Assembly: GCA_023438965.1 (NCBI GenBank) | Contig: JAEXPB010000245.1 | Location: 1 to 6,662 of the forward strand | Length of the DNA: 6,662 bases | Origin: Bacillota bacterium | GTDB taxonomy: Bacteria > Bacillota > Clostridia > Saccharofermentanales > UBA5734 | Direction: 5' to 3' | Shown here: positions 6,591 to 6,662 of the stretch, one piece after another | How positions within the stretch are numbered: the first letter of the stretch is position 1 | Layout: each line of letters begins with the position of its first letter | Program-made: the position numbers and the translations under genes | Notes under the pieces: generated by a model | Seen by the model: the letters and a program-made list of their open reading frames with translations, nothing else | Database searches by the model: none | What the model was told of the DNA's origin: nothing

Positions 6591-6662
6591 ATGGCGACAA
6601 AAGCAATCCTCACCATGACCGACGGCGGCCGGATCGTCATCGAACTGGATCCGGCGCAAGCC
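6591..6662 (+). CDS. Probable cyclophilin-type peptidyl-prolyl cis-trans isomerase (3' end missing)
   Basis: Only the first 24 codons are present, ending exactly at the window edge. The product begins MATKAILTMTDGGRIVIELD and continues PAQA. This resembles the opening beta-hairpin of small bacterial cyclophilins, which typically read 'lTledGg.I.ieLyPe.AP' and speed proline isomerisation during protein folding. AAAGAAAGG ends 10 bases before the ATG and serves as a purine-rich ribosome site. It lies 71 bases after pncB on the same strand and may be cotranscribed. The catalytic residues of the family lie further in and cannot be checked, so the call rests on N-terminal pattern alone. Confidence 0.65.
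   Translation, partial: MATKAILTMTDGGRIVIELDPAQA

Noticed and set aside
1..6662. A hidden defence island, CRISPR array, phage or mobile element
   Set aside because: No arrays, terminal repeats, integrase/transposase motifs or tRNA-like sequence were seen. All genes are collinear housekeeping genes of uniform composition.

Overview
The window is a GC-rich stretch of a bacterial chromosome, read entirely on the + strand. It carries the 3' end of a ribosomal-protein/RNA-polymerase operon and the vitamin-transport and housekeeping genes behind it. The order rpoA - rplQ - ecfA - ecfT - truA is the classic Bacillota (Firmicutes) arrangement. The proteins also read as Bacillota: the alpha C-terminal domain has the 'EEDMMKVRNLGKKSLEE' style, L17 has a long clostridial-type insertion, and the nicotinate phosphoribosyltransferase is of the ~490-residue Bacillota type. 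A GC-rich member of Clostridia, possibly from a metagenome, is the best guess. This is inference from protein style and gene order, not a database result.

Layout. Positions 1-806 hold the 3' five-sixths of rpoA (RNA polymerase alpha), cut by the left edge. 847-1371 is rplQ (ribosomal protein L17), behind a textbook ribosome-binding site. 1372-1500 is a 129-base gap containing a perfect 9-bp inverted repeat, which may be a terminator/attenuator or a dispersed palindromic element. 1501-3357 is one 618-codon gene encoding both ATPases of an energy-coupling-factor (ECF) transporter, EcfA1 and EcfA2, fused head to tail. The membrane subunit gene ecfT (3341-4156) overlaps it by 17 bases. truA (4218-5054, tRNA pseudouridine synthase) follows a 61-base gap that contains a consensus TATAAT box and two Shine-Dalgarno sequences. 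pncB (5056-6519, nicotinate phosphoribosyltransferase) starts one base after the truA stop codon. After a 71-base structured gap, the first 24 codons of a probable cyclophilin-type peptidyl-prolyl isomerase run off the right edge.

How they work together. rpoA and rplQ belong to transcription and translation. EcfA and EcfT form the shared energising module of a group II ECF transporter; it docks with separate substrate-binding S components (none is encoded here) to import vitamins such as riboflavin, folate, niacin or biotin. TruA modifies tRNA anticodon arms. PncB converts nicotinic acid to nicotinate mononucleotide for NAD salvage, and could use niacin imported by an ECF transporter.

I see no CRISPR array, phage, insertion sequence, tRNA/rRNA gene or novel defence-like system. 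The most notable departures from the common layout are the EcfA1-EcfA2 fusion, pncB plus a peptidyl-prolyl isomerase where rplM-rpsI often follow truA, and the perfect palindrome between rplQ and ecfA. The window is otherwise ordinary core genome.
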